Shown here: in pieces, positions 12,641 to 24,149 of the stretch
Position numbering within the stretch: the stretch's first letter is position 1
Layout of the letters: each line of letters starts with the position of its first letter
Assembly (NCBI GenBank): GCA_940337035.1
Contig: OW679197.1
Coordinates: 62,951,903 to 63,015,902, forward strand
DNA: 64,000 bases
DNA from: Agriotes lineatus
Lineage: Eukaryota; Arthropoda; Insecta; Coleoptera; Elateridae
Direction of reading: 5' to 3'
Notes under the pieces: model-generated
Seen by the model: only the letters and a program-made list of their open reading frames with translations
What the model was told of the DNA's origin: nothing
Database searches by the model: none
Program-made: the position numbers and the translations under genes

Positions 12641-13340
12641 CCAAAAGGAACGGCCAAAACCGAGCGTAGCAAGAAGATTAATTTAGTTTCAGTATAAGTG
12701 TATAATAAATTTTTAAAATGATTTGTAAGTGCATTGAGTATCAAGTAAATAATATTAATTAATAATAATAAAATTCGATATGTGTCGGCACATAGATATA
12801 TGTAATTAATACATTTACATCTTTATATAGCGATAAGTACGGATATGTCCTTTATTAGGTGGTAGTAGATGTCAAAATAAGAAAAAGATATTAAATGGTA
12901 GATCACTAATACTCAATAGTTTCCAAGAGAGAAGAGACCCCATCGTGTATATTGTCTGGTTGTACAATCTCATTCAGAATTTATTAAGGTCATCCTTACA
13001 TTTTCTTTACTGTAATGTAATTTAGTTTCTCTATAGGTGTACGTCTTATGTAATCAGTTTTTAAAATGATATGGAGGCTTATCAAGTATCAAGTAAATAA
13101 TAGAAATTGATATAATTTTATAAATTTACATACTTATATAGGTGCAGGTCCGCGTACGTCCTTGATTATGTAGTAGTAGATATCAAGGTAATAAAAAAAA
13201 GATATTGAGTTTTATATACATCGAGAATTGTTAAATGGTAGGTAACTAATACTCGATAGTTTCCAATAGCCCATCAGTGCATAATGTCAGGCTGTACAGT
13301 CTGGTTCACAATTTATTAATGTCATATTTATAATCACTCT

Positions 13341-13904
13341 AATCAGGATTGAGCCGATTACTTCAATCGTTAAATAAATTTTAAAAATCATTTGATTTAA
13401 ATCATAGTTTTTACATTTTGCCAAATTAACAAAAAAATTACATAAAAGAAGTGACCTTCAAACATTGCTAATTAAACAGAGCTTTATTTAAACTGAAAAT
13501 CATCATGAACAGCAACAATACGAGTATATTACTAAATGCTCAAAATGTTTTAACTTCTAAAATACCAAGGTACATCCTGAAGCATAAAGATGAAATGCTC
13601 TACAAAAGTTAGAGATTATTGTAAAATAATGAAAGAAGATTAATGTACTTTGATTTTTGTATTTTCAGTCACATAGAAAGGTTACTTGAAAATAAAATTC
13701 GTCCATTCTGCTGTATAGGAAAAGTGGGTATTTTTTGAACTCTGGGAGGGATTTAAATTTACAAGTGGTGGCAACCCTGATTCTGGAAAGCACTACAAAT
13801 TAGCTTAATAGTGCACGTGCATTTTCATAAACTGACATAAATAAGAAAAATATTAAAATTTAAAAAAAATCCGATTTAAATAAATTTTTATCGACCCTGA
13901 TTAT
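13341..13904. other. Insertion block inside the tandem repeat array, possible MITE
   Basis: This block separates repeat copies 3 and 4. Its edges show complementary TAATCAGG (13341 side) and CCTGATTA (13897 side), and subterminal GATTTAAAT words occur on both sides, so a non-autonomous DNA element is plausible. A GTGGCAACCCTGATT stretch lies inside. No coding signal. The superfamily is not assigned. Confidence 0.35.
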
Positions 13905-14125
13905 ATTTTTTACTATAATGTAATTTATTTTCTGTGTATGTGATTTGTAAGTTTATCATGCATCAAGTAAATAATAATAAGTAATAATAATAGTAATAAA
14001 ATGAAATATATGTCTTCAAATAGATAGTAGCAGAAGTCGAAATTAGAATATTAAACGGTAGCTCAGTTATACCCAACAGTTTCCAAGGGATACCTATCAG
14101 TGTGTAGTGCCTGTATATCCTTGTT

Positions 14126-16829
14126 TATAGGTTTTTCAAATAGCTTAGTTGTTTTTTGAAATACATCATTTGACATTTGTCGTTGTAGCCAGTTTCAGAA
14201 GGTATTATATAGTGTTTGGATATAGGATCAATAAAACATGTAACGATTATCAATAAATCTAGAATAAATAAGTAATGTTTTCATAAAATATTTTTGATGT
14301 AGTAGTAGAAGTATGTGTTACAATGGAGAACAAACTATAAATTCTAAATACCTGTTGAACAGTTGCATTTAAAATTGGTGGACGAGGCTGTTTCATTTAT
14401 TTTAATTGCATTTAAACTTTAATTTACATTGAAGGAATTTAAATTCATGATCAAAAATAGACCTTTCAGAATTTATATATAAGTGGAGGGGAGTAATATA
14501 GACACTAAATGATCATTTACAAAGTTGCATTCATTATCTCTAAAAGTTGTTAGCATATTTATAGTTAGCATGCGAGTAGTGCGTACTGATTGTGAGAATT
14601 AATTTGTTGCACAATTATTTACTTAATCAGCAGCTACAGAAATTCTTTATAGTGACAACAGTTGTGTAATAATCATTGACACTTTTCCGTACTAAAGCAT
14701 ATCCTAATAATATGGGGAAGTTGAAATAGTATAAGTTTAAAAGGAATATTTTTTAATGAAGAACTTAATTTAGCATTAATCTATATGTATAAAATATTAT
14801 TATTAACCTTCTTAGTAAACGTCGCATTCCTTAAAATATCTTGAACTGCATTGCTTCGATCATTTTTAAGAAGTGAAATGACTAATTCCAGACAGTGACA
14901 CATCGCAAACTGTAAAACTGGATTAATTTCTGAAGATTAGATTTTTTATTACCAGCTGCTGCATCGTTTTAAAAGTAGTGTGTAAGCGGCTTATCGCCTT
15001 TGTAAGACTTTATAGTTAAACCTGAATATTAATGTCATAAGCAAAACGACTGCAACAGTTGTGATAAAGTTTTTTCCATTAATTTTCAGAAGTAAATGAA
15101 CTAGCCTTATTACACATAATATAAAAACCGAAATTAATATTTCAGACAGAAATAAAACATATATTCACAGGCCCCCCCAACAATAGATTTTTATTTCTTT
15201 TTGACTTGTCAGTTTTAATTGCTTGAAGTGACTTATTTTACTGATATGATTAGTTGACTATTATATTTTTAAAATATACTTACTTGTAAATTGCAACGTT
15301 AAAAAGATAAGTAAAGTTAATTGTGTATACATTTGTGAGGTTATTTGTTATGCATATCATGTTTTTATTTACTTTACAATCAAATCGCTTGTAATATATG
15401 GAATTACAAGTCTCCAGGAAAATCCTTTATTACATGTGAGAAATAGTTAAATTAAAATTTAAAAAAATACTCCTTGTTTTTCCTTTATTTAAAAACATAT
15501 GCCATAAGTCTTTCTAACGTATAACCACAGCAAAATTTTGTGGAAGCAATACTTTGGTTGTAGCATATTGGTCTGACATGGAAAAGCAAAAGATTGGTAG
15601 AAACAATTTGTCATTTAATTGTAGTGTCATCGAGTGATTGCTAAATTGGTAAAATGGTGGCTAACTGACATAACAATAAATCAGTTTAAATCGTTCTGAT
15701 TGCTTCTTAATTGCCTTGAAAGAGGTTCGTAACGCACCCAATTATAAAAGCTACAGATGAACACACCTCAAAATGGAAGCCCATAAATAAAAATTCAGAC
15801 AGAAGTGCGTACTTTTTATCATCACCGGTTGTTTAAGCACAGTGCAATGTATTTGCAATTGCACGTTCGTATCGGCAGAAGGCATAAGGTCGAAAATGGC
15901 GATTGCAGTGTCACTTTTTACTCGTGCCTCGCCAGTGCGCATTTTAAAGGACTTTCCGGTTCAATTTGATCAGGTCGGTTTTTTCGTTTCCTGTCCTTAA
16001 AATTCCCAAAATTCTGATCGCCGTTCAGCCAGCGCTACTTCAGTGCGTTTGTTTTAATTAGTTGGAATTCCTTTTGTTATTAAAATTATAAAGGTGTACA
16101 AGGACAGCCCACTCGTTCGTCTTTAGCTCCGTCACTCCACTTCCCGGTCATTAAAATTCTAGGGGCAACCCAAATTATTTTAGAAAGAAAAAACTGACAA
16201 AACAAACAATATTATGCCGCTAGTAGCTTCAGCCAAAGGGCCGTTTGTGCACGGTCATAAAGGCGAGTGTTGCGTGCACTGCGCCGACGTTTTTATGAAA
16301 GGGTAGTTGATAAGTTGGAGATAAAATTCATGCTGCATCACATTATCAACGCTTTTTATGCCTTTACCATATAAGAGTTCCTGTTCGTAGTAAATTGTGG
16401 GCTGTGCGCTAATGCCAGGTTGTCGTGGCAATTTTATTCTGGAAGGATCAGGCTAACAATGCCCGAGGTGTTCGTTTTTGTCAAGAGCACAAAAAAGTGT
16501 TAGGGTTTTGTTCGGAACTATAGCTGTTTGATGTGCAGTTAGTTTTTGTTTTGTTTGCAACCGTGCCGAATTAACATGAATTATTGAGGCATCACACGGC
16601 AAACGAACCGAAAAATACTCGTACGTTTGCCTAAATTTTAGGTGTCTGTACAGGGCGACTCAAATTACTGTTTACTTCTAAAAAATCGGGTGCATTCAAA
16701 TTTGAGTCAGGATATCAAATGATCGAAAATTTTCAGAAACTTACCCTAGCGATTAAGGTAGGCTGTATTTTATCAAAATCCTTTTTATCAATTTCAAAAA
16801 CCACCAAATATAAATTTTTGTTGCAAAAA
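14126..16829. other. Intergenic, no gene; less AT-rich block at 15.7-16.6 kb
   Basis: No supported reading frame. About 15700-16600 is visibly less AT-rich than its surroundings and is free of recognisable repeats. It might be regulatory DNA or a non-coding exon; the sequence alone does not decide. Confidence 0.35.
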
Positions 16830-17410
16830 ATGATTGGATTCACCCCAAAAATTCGAAATTGAGTTTTCAACAGATCTTCACGTTTTAGAATTACCTGAAC
16901 CCAAAAAACATGTTTTTGTTCATTGGTCTGTCTGTGTGTCTGTCTGAATATCTCAACGAAAAGGGGTATGGAGTTGAAACTTCATATATAAGTTTTGTGT
17001 ATTATCTAGATGCGACAGCAAGCTTTTGAAGAAAATCGCATAACCGGAAGTATGGAAGTACGATTTTGTAAAACTTTACATTTTCATTACATTTTACATG
17101 TGTATTGATGTCAGATAGGTGATTTTCCAGTTGAATACCTCTAAAATGGGTTTCTTTTGTTTTTTCCTATTTTTTTATTAACTTCTATTTTAAATAGAGC
17201 ACCCGGTATGTTATTACATTTTTGAATTCAGATTAAAATTTTAGAGAAAATTTGTCTCTTGAACTAACGCTCTATTTTGTAGAGTTTCTGTAGAATTTGT
17301 AATTTTTGAAAAATTTTGACAAATGCTTAAAAATAAAAAATCAAATTTTTGCCTAATTATAAGAGCATTGTAAAAGGAAGTTGTGTGCGTGTATCACACC
17401 AGATTTTTTT
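16830..17410 (+). mobile_element. Non-autonomous repeat with internal TCTG microsatellite, copy 1
   Basis: Inverted relative to the copy at 24150-24860. Blocks shared in order: GATTGGATTCACCCCAAAAA, CAGATCTTCACGTTTTAGA, TTGGTCTGTCTGTGTGTCTG, AACTTCATATATAAGTTTTG, GCAAGCTTTTGAAGAAAATC, TGTCTCTTGAACTAACGCTC and a closing GTAAAAGGAAGTTGTGTG...TATCACACCAG. The left end is weaker than in the other copy. No protein is encoded and the family is unknown to me. Confidence 0.65.
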
Positions 17411-18554
17411 ACAATCAAGAATTATCGAAATATGGGCAAAGCTAAAATTTTATAATTTTTATGGGTGTAAATTTCTTTTCATTTTTACGTTTTACAAAAA
17501 GTCGTATGTTTAGTTAATTTTGTGTTTTTCCTTAGGCGATTTCTGTTTCAAAAATTATAAAATAAAATGAAATGTTTTATACTTACATTCTAGTTAAGGT
17601 TACACAAAAATAGGTATTTGAATAATTTGAGTATGGCGGAGAATATTTAAATATTGAATTTTCGCATTTTCCTTACATAACAATCTTCATTTTTTAATAA
17701 AAATGAGGTGCTCTAGAACGATATCATATAATTCTTTTCACAGGTTTTTAAAAAGGGAAATCAGCTTAGTAAAAATTAAAAAACACCCAAGAACCTAACA
17801 AACTTTCTGAAAAAAAAAATTGAAAACGTTTTTGTTTTTCGAATTTACATGATTTTATACTATGTGTAAATTACATAAGGGAAAGTAAAACTAATGTCAA
17901 CAGCAAGCTTTAGAGATAGCAAACTAGAATTTCCATAGCAGATTGTAATACATTTTTATAACAACGACAGTTAATGAATTCTAATGAATAAATTGCTGTT
18001 TACATTACTTTTAGTTTCCATGGCCAACCCTTATGTAATTTATTTTTGAACACACCGTATTTAGGCCATATTGCGATTGTTATGACTTCCAAAAATTTGT
18101 CTCTCCATGTTCCTGCAAAAAAATCATATCTGGAAGTTTTTGAGAAGGATAAAAAAGATTTTGAAATCGAATATGTAACTTAAGTCCTATTAAGGGGTCT
18201 GTACGATCCACCACAATTTCAAATCATTTTGCTTAATAATAAAACATTAAGTAGGTACCTTCATTTCAAATGAAACAAACTGTATACATCAGGGGTACCT
18301 ACGTAAGGATGCGCTTTTAATTTTTACTGCCTTAAGGGTACGCGATCGGTTGGAGACCACTGGAATACACAACACCTCTTTACTCTTCGCAAGAAATTCT
18401 ATTCAAGATTTTTTCAAGTGCTTCATTATTGTCACTTGTATTAAGGTGTGTATTGCAATTACTTTGTAGACCTTCATCTGTGTGTCTGTTCTTCTTCTTA
18501 AAATAATTCCACATATTGCTCAAAATTGCTGATTTGTGTTGATAATATTTGTAG
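17411..18554. other. Intergenic, nothing firm; solo hAT-like end at ~18340
   Basis: AT-rich sequence without coding signal. At 18337-18362 the sequence CGCGATCGGTTGGAGACCAC TGG resembles the right terminus of the ZBED5-like hAT at 4207, but no matching left end was found, so it may be a relic. Confidence 0.35.
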
Positions 18555-19065
18555 ATTACCAGCTATTACAATAATGAAGATGACCTACAACGATCCGCGT
18601 TTCACTGAAACATTATCGAAAATTATGACTTGGAAATATCCACACAGAAAACTCAAGTAATCCAGTTATATCCAAAATAGTAATTGAAAATCAAATTATA
18701 GAATAAAGAAAAAGCTTCAGATCCTTAGGACGCCAACTATCATATGTTGGAAAGATGTTATTATACACCACAAAGTTTCACGATCTATGTGCGGAATCAT
18801 CAAAAGAACATTACAAGGAAAATATAGAACAGAATAAAAAATGAAACGAAACAAAGCCAGCACTACAGAACGGAATAAAATCAGAAATGTGTACTCTCAG
18901 AGGAATAAGCAAGCATACCTATATTAAACGATGTCATGTTCAATGTGGATATACTATAAGAGAACAACTTAATATATTCAGTTTAAATGACAAGGAAATA
19001 GTTATTTACTATGGAAGTAGTGTTACGTGGATATTACCCACCAGAGAAAAAGTTTGCCCCACGAG
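18555..19065 (+). pseudogene. Non-LTR reverse transcriptase fragment
   Basis: The translation shows NNEDDLQRSA, KNYDLEISTQKTQVI-like NYDLEISTQKTQVIQLYP at 18626-18679, then IENQII, KSFRSLGRQLSY (18710) and a closing YYGSSVTWILPTREK (19009-19053). This order matches the thumb region that follows the catalytic box in non-LTR reverse transcriptases, where ENL.I...KT and LYGSETW-type motifs occur. Several stops and frameshifts break it. It is a truncated, dead copy, possibly of the family at 10.5 kb or a relative. Confidence 0.65.
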
Positions 19066-19276
19066 GCCATAGGCCGTAGTTCGTAACACTACGTGTTCAA
19101 TATAACATCTTATCTGCACCTCTCAATAAACTTGGAAAAAGCATCGAAACCAAAATTTTTTTTTGAAATCACTACCTGTTTGTTTTAGCCTCTTAGGTTG
19201 CCAGGTAACATCAGAACACAGATAACATTAAACATTATTATGTAATAAAGTAAAAGTCATTAGTTGGGTTACGGTA

Positions 19277-19766
19277 GGGTGCCTTGATGTCAATTTGACG
19301 TATTTATCCTTACCAGATTACGGACAAATCGTTGTCCCCTCTCAGTCTAAATCACTTTAGAGTGAGAGGAGACAACGGTTTGCCCTTACCCTGATCGTTG
19401 TTTATTTATTTATTTATTTATTTAATTCGCACTCAGCCAACAGCCGTTAGGCCAATTACAGGCGTCGCTGTGCAGTTATGAGGACTTCCAACCCCACTAA
19501 CGACTGTCATGATGTTATATGACCGCCGGGACCAACTTTTTTCCGTGATAGCCGTACCACGAGGCGCCGAGAGATGCAGCCGTGGAACTCCCATCCAAGT
19601 TCTGACCAGAGAGAGCGTTGCTTAACTCTGCTGATCGAACGTGGACGCTTGTTCAAGCTACACCACTCGGGACCCATACATTTTAAAGTGCTTTAAAGTG
19701 AGAGGGAACAACGATCTGTCCGTACCCAGGAGAGGACAGACACGTCAAATTGGCATCAAGGCACCC
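19277..19766. mobile_element. Foldback MITE with TA ends, interrupted by a 5S-SINE
   Basis: GGGTGCCTTGATGTCAATTT at 19277 is complementary to the right end AAATTGGCATCAAGGCACCC (to 19766). TA dinucleotides flank both ends (19275-19276, 19767-19768), as expected for Tc1/mariner-type insertion. Complementarity continues through GACAAATCGTTGTCCCCTCT on the left and AGAGGGAACAACGATCTGTC on the right. A further internal inverted copy (about 19356-19387) makes the left half itself palindromic. Confidence 0.65.
19401..19676 (-). mobile_element. 5S rRNA-derived SINE, copy 2, nested
   Basis: Minus-strand element inside the foldback MITE. Head: GATCAGCAGAGTTAAGCAAC, then CTCTCTGGTCAGAACTTGGA, which parallels the 5S rRNA C-box region (GGTCAGTACTTGGATGGG). 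The body matches copy 1 at 8847-9090 in order and ends with a (AAATA)n tail, seen on the plus strand as the TTTATTTATT run at 19401-19426. The head on the minus strand starts near 19676. Better preserved than copy 1. Confidence 0.8.
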
Positions 19767-19768
19767 TA

Positions 19769-21346
19769 TGTTATGGTAATCAAAAAGTCACTTTTGTGTA
19801 AAATTGATATTGCGATTATTGTTAAAATCGCTATAGTTATGGGGCGTTTATTGAGAGGTATTGGATAAAAGAATATGGAATTACCGTCCAAGAGGTAAAC
19901 GAGATGCCTAAATTGTTTTCGAATATTTCAACGGACGTTTTCCGATTCGATGAATTGGAGGAGGACTTCGACCTAGACTGCAGATTTAACCTATTTAAAT
20001 TTTTTATATGAAGCTAAACTTAGAGAACGCGATATAATCCATAATATTATAAAAAGTGTTCTCCGACCCAATGAAACGATTTGAATATGTTGATTTTTGT
20101 TGTCTTTTTCCCAAAAATAACTATAAAGAAAGCAGTCATCATGCTATTAAATAATTTTTCTAAATTATCCAATTTTCGAGAAATACCTGAATTGGGCCAC
20201 CCTTGCAGTAATTATTAAATATTTATATTGCCTTTTTTAAAAAATGAAAGCAGCGGTTCCCAACCTTTTTCCATTCAATAACGTAGTACTTCAGAGATTA
20301 AAATGATTTATATTCATATGGAGTGGCATACTGACCATCTTCTATGTCGATCCAAGCGTACGATTTTTATACTAAATCAAAATTAATGTGTTTAAAAGCC
20401 ATTAAAGTAGAATACGGTTTAACGAAACTTATTAGGATATAAGTAAGTTGAGTTAATCGTTATATTGTGTGCTCAAAAATGTATGATTAGTCCACGTTAA
20501 CATATTTTAGGGTATATGAATTCTCAGCCATACATACATTCTCCACTCCCTGGTGTAGGTCTCTCCCTGCAATGTATTAGTGAGATCTTGTCTGTCGATA
20601 TGGCCCATTTTCCATTTTTATCGATGTTGCGTCATTGACAAAGTGTTTATATAGATCTATACATTATCAATTTACGTGATTTTTAAATTTTAAGGCTTAC
20701 TAGAGCTGGACGTAATTGCATATTTTTATAGTCTTTGTCAACATCGTACAAATTAATGTCAACTTTCGTTACATTTCGGCATTCGTTACTTTCACCTACA
20801 ATATTCGTTACAAAATCCTCATTAGTTTATTTACCACTACTAAATAGAAGTGTGTATATTTTTTATCCGTAGTGTCTTTTGAATGCCCACCTGCTTGGTC
20901 AGAATTTCAATAAAGTGCAGTATGATGTAATATTTTCATTAAAGTACTGGTATTTATTTTTACACTGTAAAAGTTGTAAATTAACAATTACTGTTCATTC
21001 CATAAAAATAACAGAAATCGTAATCAACAAGTCAATAAAACATGATTTTACAATTAATAGAATTCTTGATTACTATGTAAAAATGATATTTTTTTCATTT
21101 TGACCTTTAAGTGATTAAGGCTATCTGTAATTAATTGTGTTCTGGAATCAATATCGTGTTGTTAATGTTAGGTTAGGTATGTACATTATTTCTGGTTATC
21201 GTAGTACAACAGCGTCAGTTCATTAATAACGCAACGATTATCATTAGTCGATTCCTTGAAAACTAACACAGAAGTGATTACTAAAATAACCAATATTTTT
21301 AAAGTATACAAGGTGCTTCTTTTGTCGACCGTGTGACTTCTAGAGG
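19769..21346. other. Intergenic, one possible hAT end
   Basis: At 20251 CAGCGGTTCCCAACCTTTTT resembles a hAT-type left terminus, but no complementary right end was found nearby. The rest is AT-rich and shows no coding signal. Confidence 0.35.
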
Positions 21347-21584
21347 TACAGTCGTGTTCAAATAAATCTGGGACAATTTTTTTTCCATATGTAGATGGGA
21401 GTTAAGATTTGAAGAATATCTCCATGGATTTGCTGCTATCAGAAAAAGTACACATTAAACTTTGACGGGTAAATGCAATCTGTAACTCTTTCTGATAGCA
21501 GGGAATCTATGGAGATATTCTTCATTCTTAACTCAACCTACATATGAAAAAACCATTGGCCAGATTTATTTGAACACGACTGTA
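21347..21584. mobile_element. Tc1/mariner-type foldback MITE, 238 bp
   Basis: TACAGTCGTGTTCAAATAAA at 21347 and its complement TTTATTTGAACACGACTGTA to 21584 form the ends, with TA at both outer edges. The arms stay complementary for about 100 bp (for example GAAGAATATCTCCATGGATT against the complement of AATCTATGGAGATATTCTTC). There is no coding capacity. CAGT termini and TA duplication are standard for Tc1/mariner elements. Confidence 0.85.
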
Positions 21585-22305
21585 CATTGTCGCATAAAAA
21601 GAATTCGTTAAGCTATCGTGTGTTAAAAAAAAACTCATTTAGGGCAGACCTTGGAAAGAAATAGAAAATCTAGTCATCTCTTAACTTAAGTCTGTAGGTG
21701 AATGTCAGATTGAATTTTGTTTATGAAAACATTTGTCAATGTGACAGACAAAAGTTTACACTGCATTATTATCCATTCACAAAACTCGTGACCTGTCAAT
21801 GTCAAATTTTTAAATATTTGCTGAGTGTACCTGGAAATTACAGTGTTTTTGGGAATGTACTTCGGATCTAGTGATTTCTAATAATATTTAAAGTTAGTTT
21901 ATGTTACATGTGTCAAAAGATTTTTCTTGTAATAATTAACTATAGCCTTTTGCCCTTTTCAATAATAAAATCCTCTTTCGTTTCTGTTCCATTGCAACTA
22001 AAGTGTATGTGTCGCAGGAAAATTGTTATTTTAGGAACAAGCTTTTTCCTAGGCAAATGCTATCTGCCTAGTCAAATGACTTTATCACTTATTCAATTGC
22101 TATTTGACTAGGAAAATACTATTTTACTAGGCAAATAGTATCTGCCTAAATGCTTTTTAGAAAAATGGAAATTAATTGATTGTTGTAAAGCAGGAATACG
22201 TAACAGAGTGGGGTCGTTTACTTTAGACTATAATAATTTTATTTGTATAAACGAATTTCATAGACTCTGTCACAAATTTAATTTCCTGTTGTTAAAATGT
22301 TGTTT
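21585..22305. other. Intergenic with short repeated words, no gene
   Basis: Between 22030 and 22145 the words TGCCTAG and CTATTTGACTAGGAAAAT recur in both orientations, and TTTTCCTAGGAAAATGGC appears again at 22991. TATCCATTCACAAAACTCGT at 21770 is complementary to sequence ending at 23201, so a larger decayed element may span this region. No gene is supported. Confidence 0.4.
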
Positions 22306-22425
22306 ACTGTCTAAACTGACTCGGTAAATGAGTCTTTACAGACACGGTGCCTGTAAAGTGTTACTGTTGTCTGAACTGACTCGGTAAATGAGTCTTTACA
22401 GGCACTGGGCCTGTAAAATGTTGCC
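22306..22425. repeat. Two-copy 60-bp tandem repeat
   Basis: The block CTGACTCGGTAAATGAGTCT followed by TTACAGRCAC and GGGCCTGTAAARTGTT occurs twice with an exact 60-base period (22306-22365 and 22366-22425). Each unit holds a small ACTCGGTAAATGAGT palindrome. Confidence 0.8.
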
Positions 22426-22541
22426 ATCATGACTTTACAAGCACTTTGTTTTCTAATAGACACATCCTTTATTAATCACTAATATTAATTTTTAGGATGT
22501 TCAGCAAGAGGAAATAAAACATTGTACGCGGCTCGCTTGCA

Positions 22542-22631
22542 ATTAGCCTGTATTGGGGCTCACCGGATTTCAGGGCTCGCTCCTACATCACTCACCCTGA
22601 AAAATTATCCGGCTCGCCCATAAAGGCTAAT
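22542..22631. repeat. Imperfect hairpin, ~35-bp arms
   Basis: ATTAGCCTGTATTGGGGCTC at 22542 pairs with GGCTCGCCCATAAAGGCTAAT to 22631, and CCGGATTTCAGGG pairs with CCCTGAAAAATTATCCGG. The loop is about 15 bp. It is less AT-rich than its surroundings. Probably a small MITE or the core of one. Confidence 0.55.
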
Positions 22632-24149
22632 TTACTAAGCTTGCCACGTAAATAACTATTAAAGGGCTAATAAATTTTTGTAAATTGACAAAATAAATAA
22701 ATTTTTGTATGTTTGATATTTTCAGAGTATTTAGGGAAGTTTAGGGGTCTATTTCTGGATTTTCGGGTCTACTTCATATTTTTCTTAATGGAGTATGTCA
22801 CTGAGTTTTGATGGTGGCGCCATCTCTTAGTGCACATCGAACTATTTTTACTCGCGACAATTTCAACATTTCTGGAAGCAATCGAATCTACACTTTCTAG
22901 GGAATTATGGAATGTGGGCATCATGGAATGCGTTACAAACCCGTGAAAACCATTTGCCTAACGACGCTTCAGTCAAATGCTATTTTCCTAGGAAAATGGC
23001 ATTGGACGAAAAATAAATGTTACAGACCCCAAAGATTAAAGAATTTTGGAGATTATTTTTAAGAAAGTGTGACATCTCAAGTTTTTAAATTTCTAACATT
23101 TCAGTGCTATCAAAATCAGCAAGCAGAAGTTCCAAAACAGAATTTAAACAAGGTACCAACTCGACAGCATTTTGACAGTTCACGAGTTTTGTGAATGGAT
23201 AGTAAATTTACTTGGCATTTATACAACAACGAGTGTATTACTCATAACAGTCAATAAAAATTGTTTTTATTAAGTGTTTTGTGTATGTATTTTTAGGAAA
23301 ATAGTTCAAGATCAAGATGTAATTTAGTTCTCATTGTATTGTGGTAGTTCATTTGCTTCAATGGGTATGTTTCAAGCATGTTTCAAGGTATGGCAAACTT
23401 CAATTTTATCATGGCATGCTGCGAATGAGTTTTTTTTACACACGATATTAAGCTTGCTGAAAACACAAGTAGTATTTTATTGTAACGCCCCCGAAGTGAA
23501 TATAATCGATATGTCAAAAAAGTAACTATTTGCTACCAAAGTAGTCGTTACTCATTCGCCTCCACAATAAAGAATGTACAGGGTGCATCTTAAGTTGACG
23601 GTGTGGATTCTGAAGGTACGGTTGTAACAAAAAAATTAGGTACATCTATTTTTTCCCAATGTAAATCTAACTTTTAGAATAATACCTTAGTAACCTGTGC
23701 ATTTAAATTAACTGTCACATTGTCACATTTTTCGCTGTCATTGATGGTCGAAATTCAGTGATTTAAAAACATGTCCCGTCATTTGAACGAAAAAGGAAGA
23801 ATTGCCGATAGGCTAATACGAGGAATGCAAGTAAGAGCAATTGCCGCTCACTTTAATATAAATAAAAATACAACTTATCTCCTGAATATCTCAGAAGTGT
23901 ACTAACTTCCATGACTGACAGATTGAAAGCTCTAATTGCAAACAATGGTGACCTTACAAAATATTAATTTTTGTTATACATTCTCTGTTTGTAAATTTAA
24001 TGATTTATATTCTAACCATATTGTTTTTTATTTGTAATTTGCATAAAATAGTAACAAAATTACAACAATGCCAACATAGAAAAATATTGTTACTAGATCT
24101 ATTTAGGCGTACGCGATTTTATTTTCGACAACTGTATATTGAATTATAA
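22632..24149. other. Intergenic, nothing firm
   Basis: No gene could be supported. At 23771-23878 a short stretch (MSRHLNEKGRIADRLIRGMQ-like in one frame) resembles the helix-turn-helix start of a Tc1/mariner transposase, but it is only about 36 residues and then lost. At 23570-23650 GTACAGGGTGCATCTTAAGT may be a solo DNA-element end. Confidence 0.35.

Larger units (their letters stand above)
10105..14125. repeat. Degenerate ~0.35 kb tandem repeat, four copies, split by insertions
   Basis: Four diverged direct copies are recognised at about 10105-10515, 12680-13015, 13015-13340 and 13905-14125. Shared blocks in constant order are: an AATTTAGTTTCTGTATA-like start, TTTTAAAATGATTTGTAAG, ATCAAGTAAATAATA, GTCCTTGATTAGGT, ACTAATACTCAATAGTTTCC and a closing CTCATTCAGAATTTATTAA. 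Copies 1 and 2 are separated by a 2.1 kb dead retrotransposon, copies 3 and 4 by a 0.56 kb block. Three boundaries fall at the same AATTT(A/C)GTTTCT word, which suggests tandem origin before the insertions. Confidence 0.7.
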
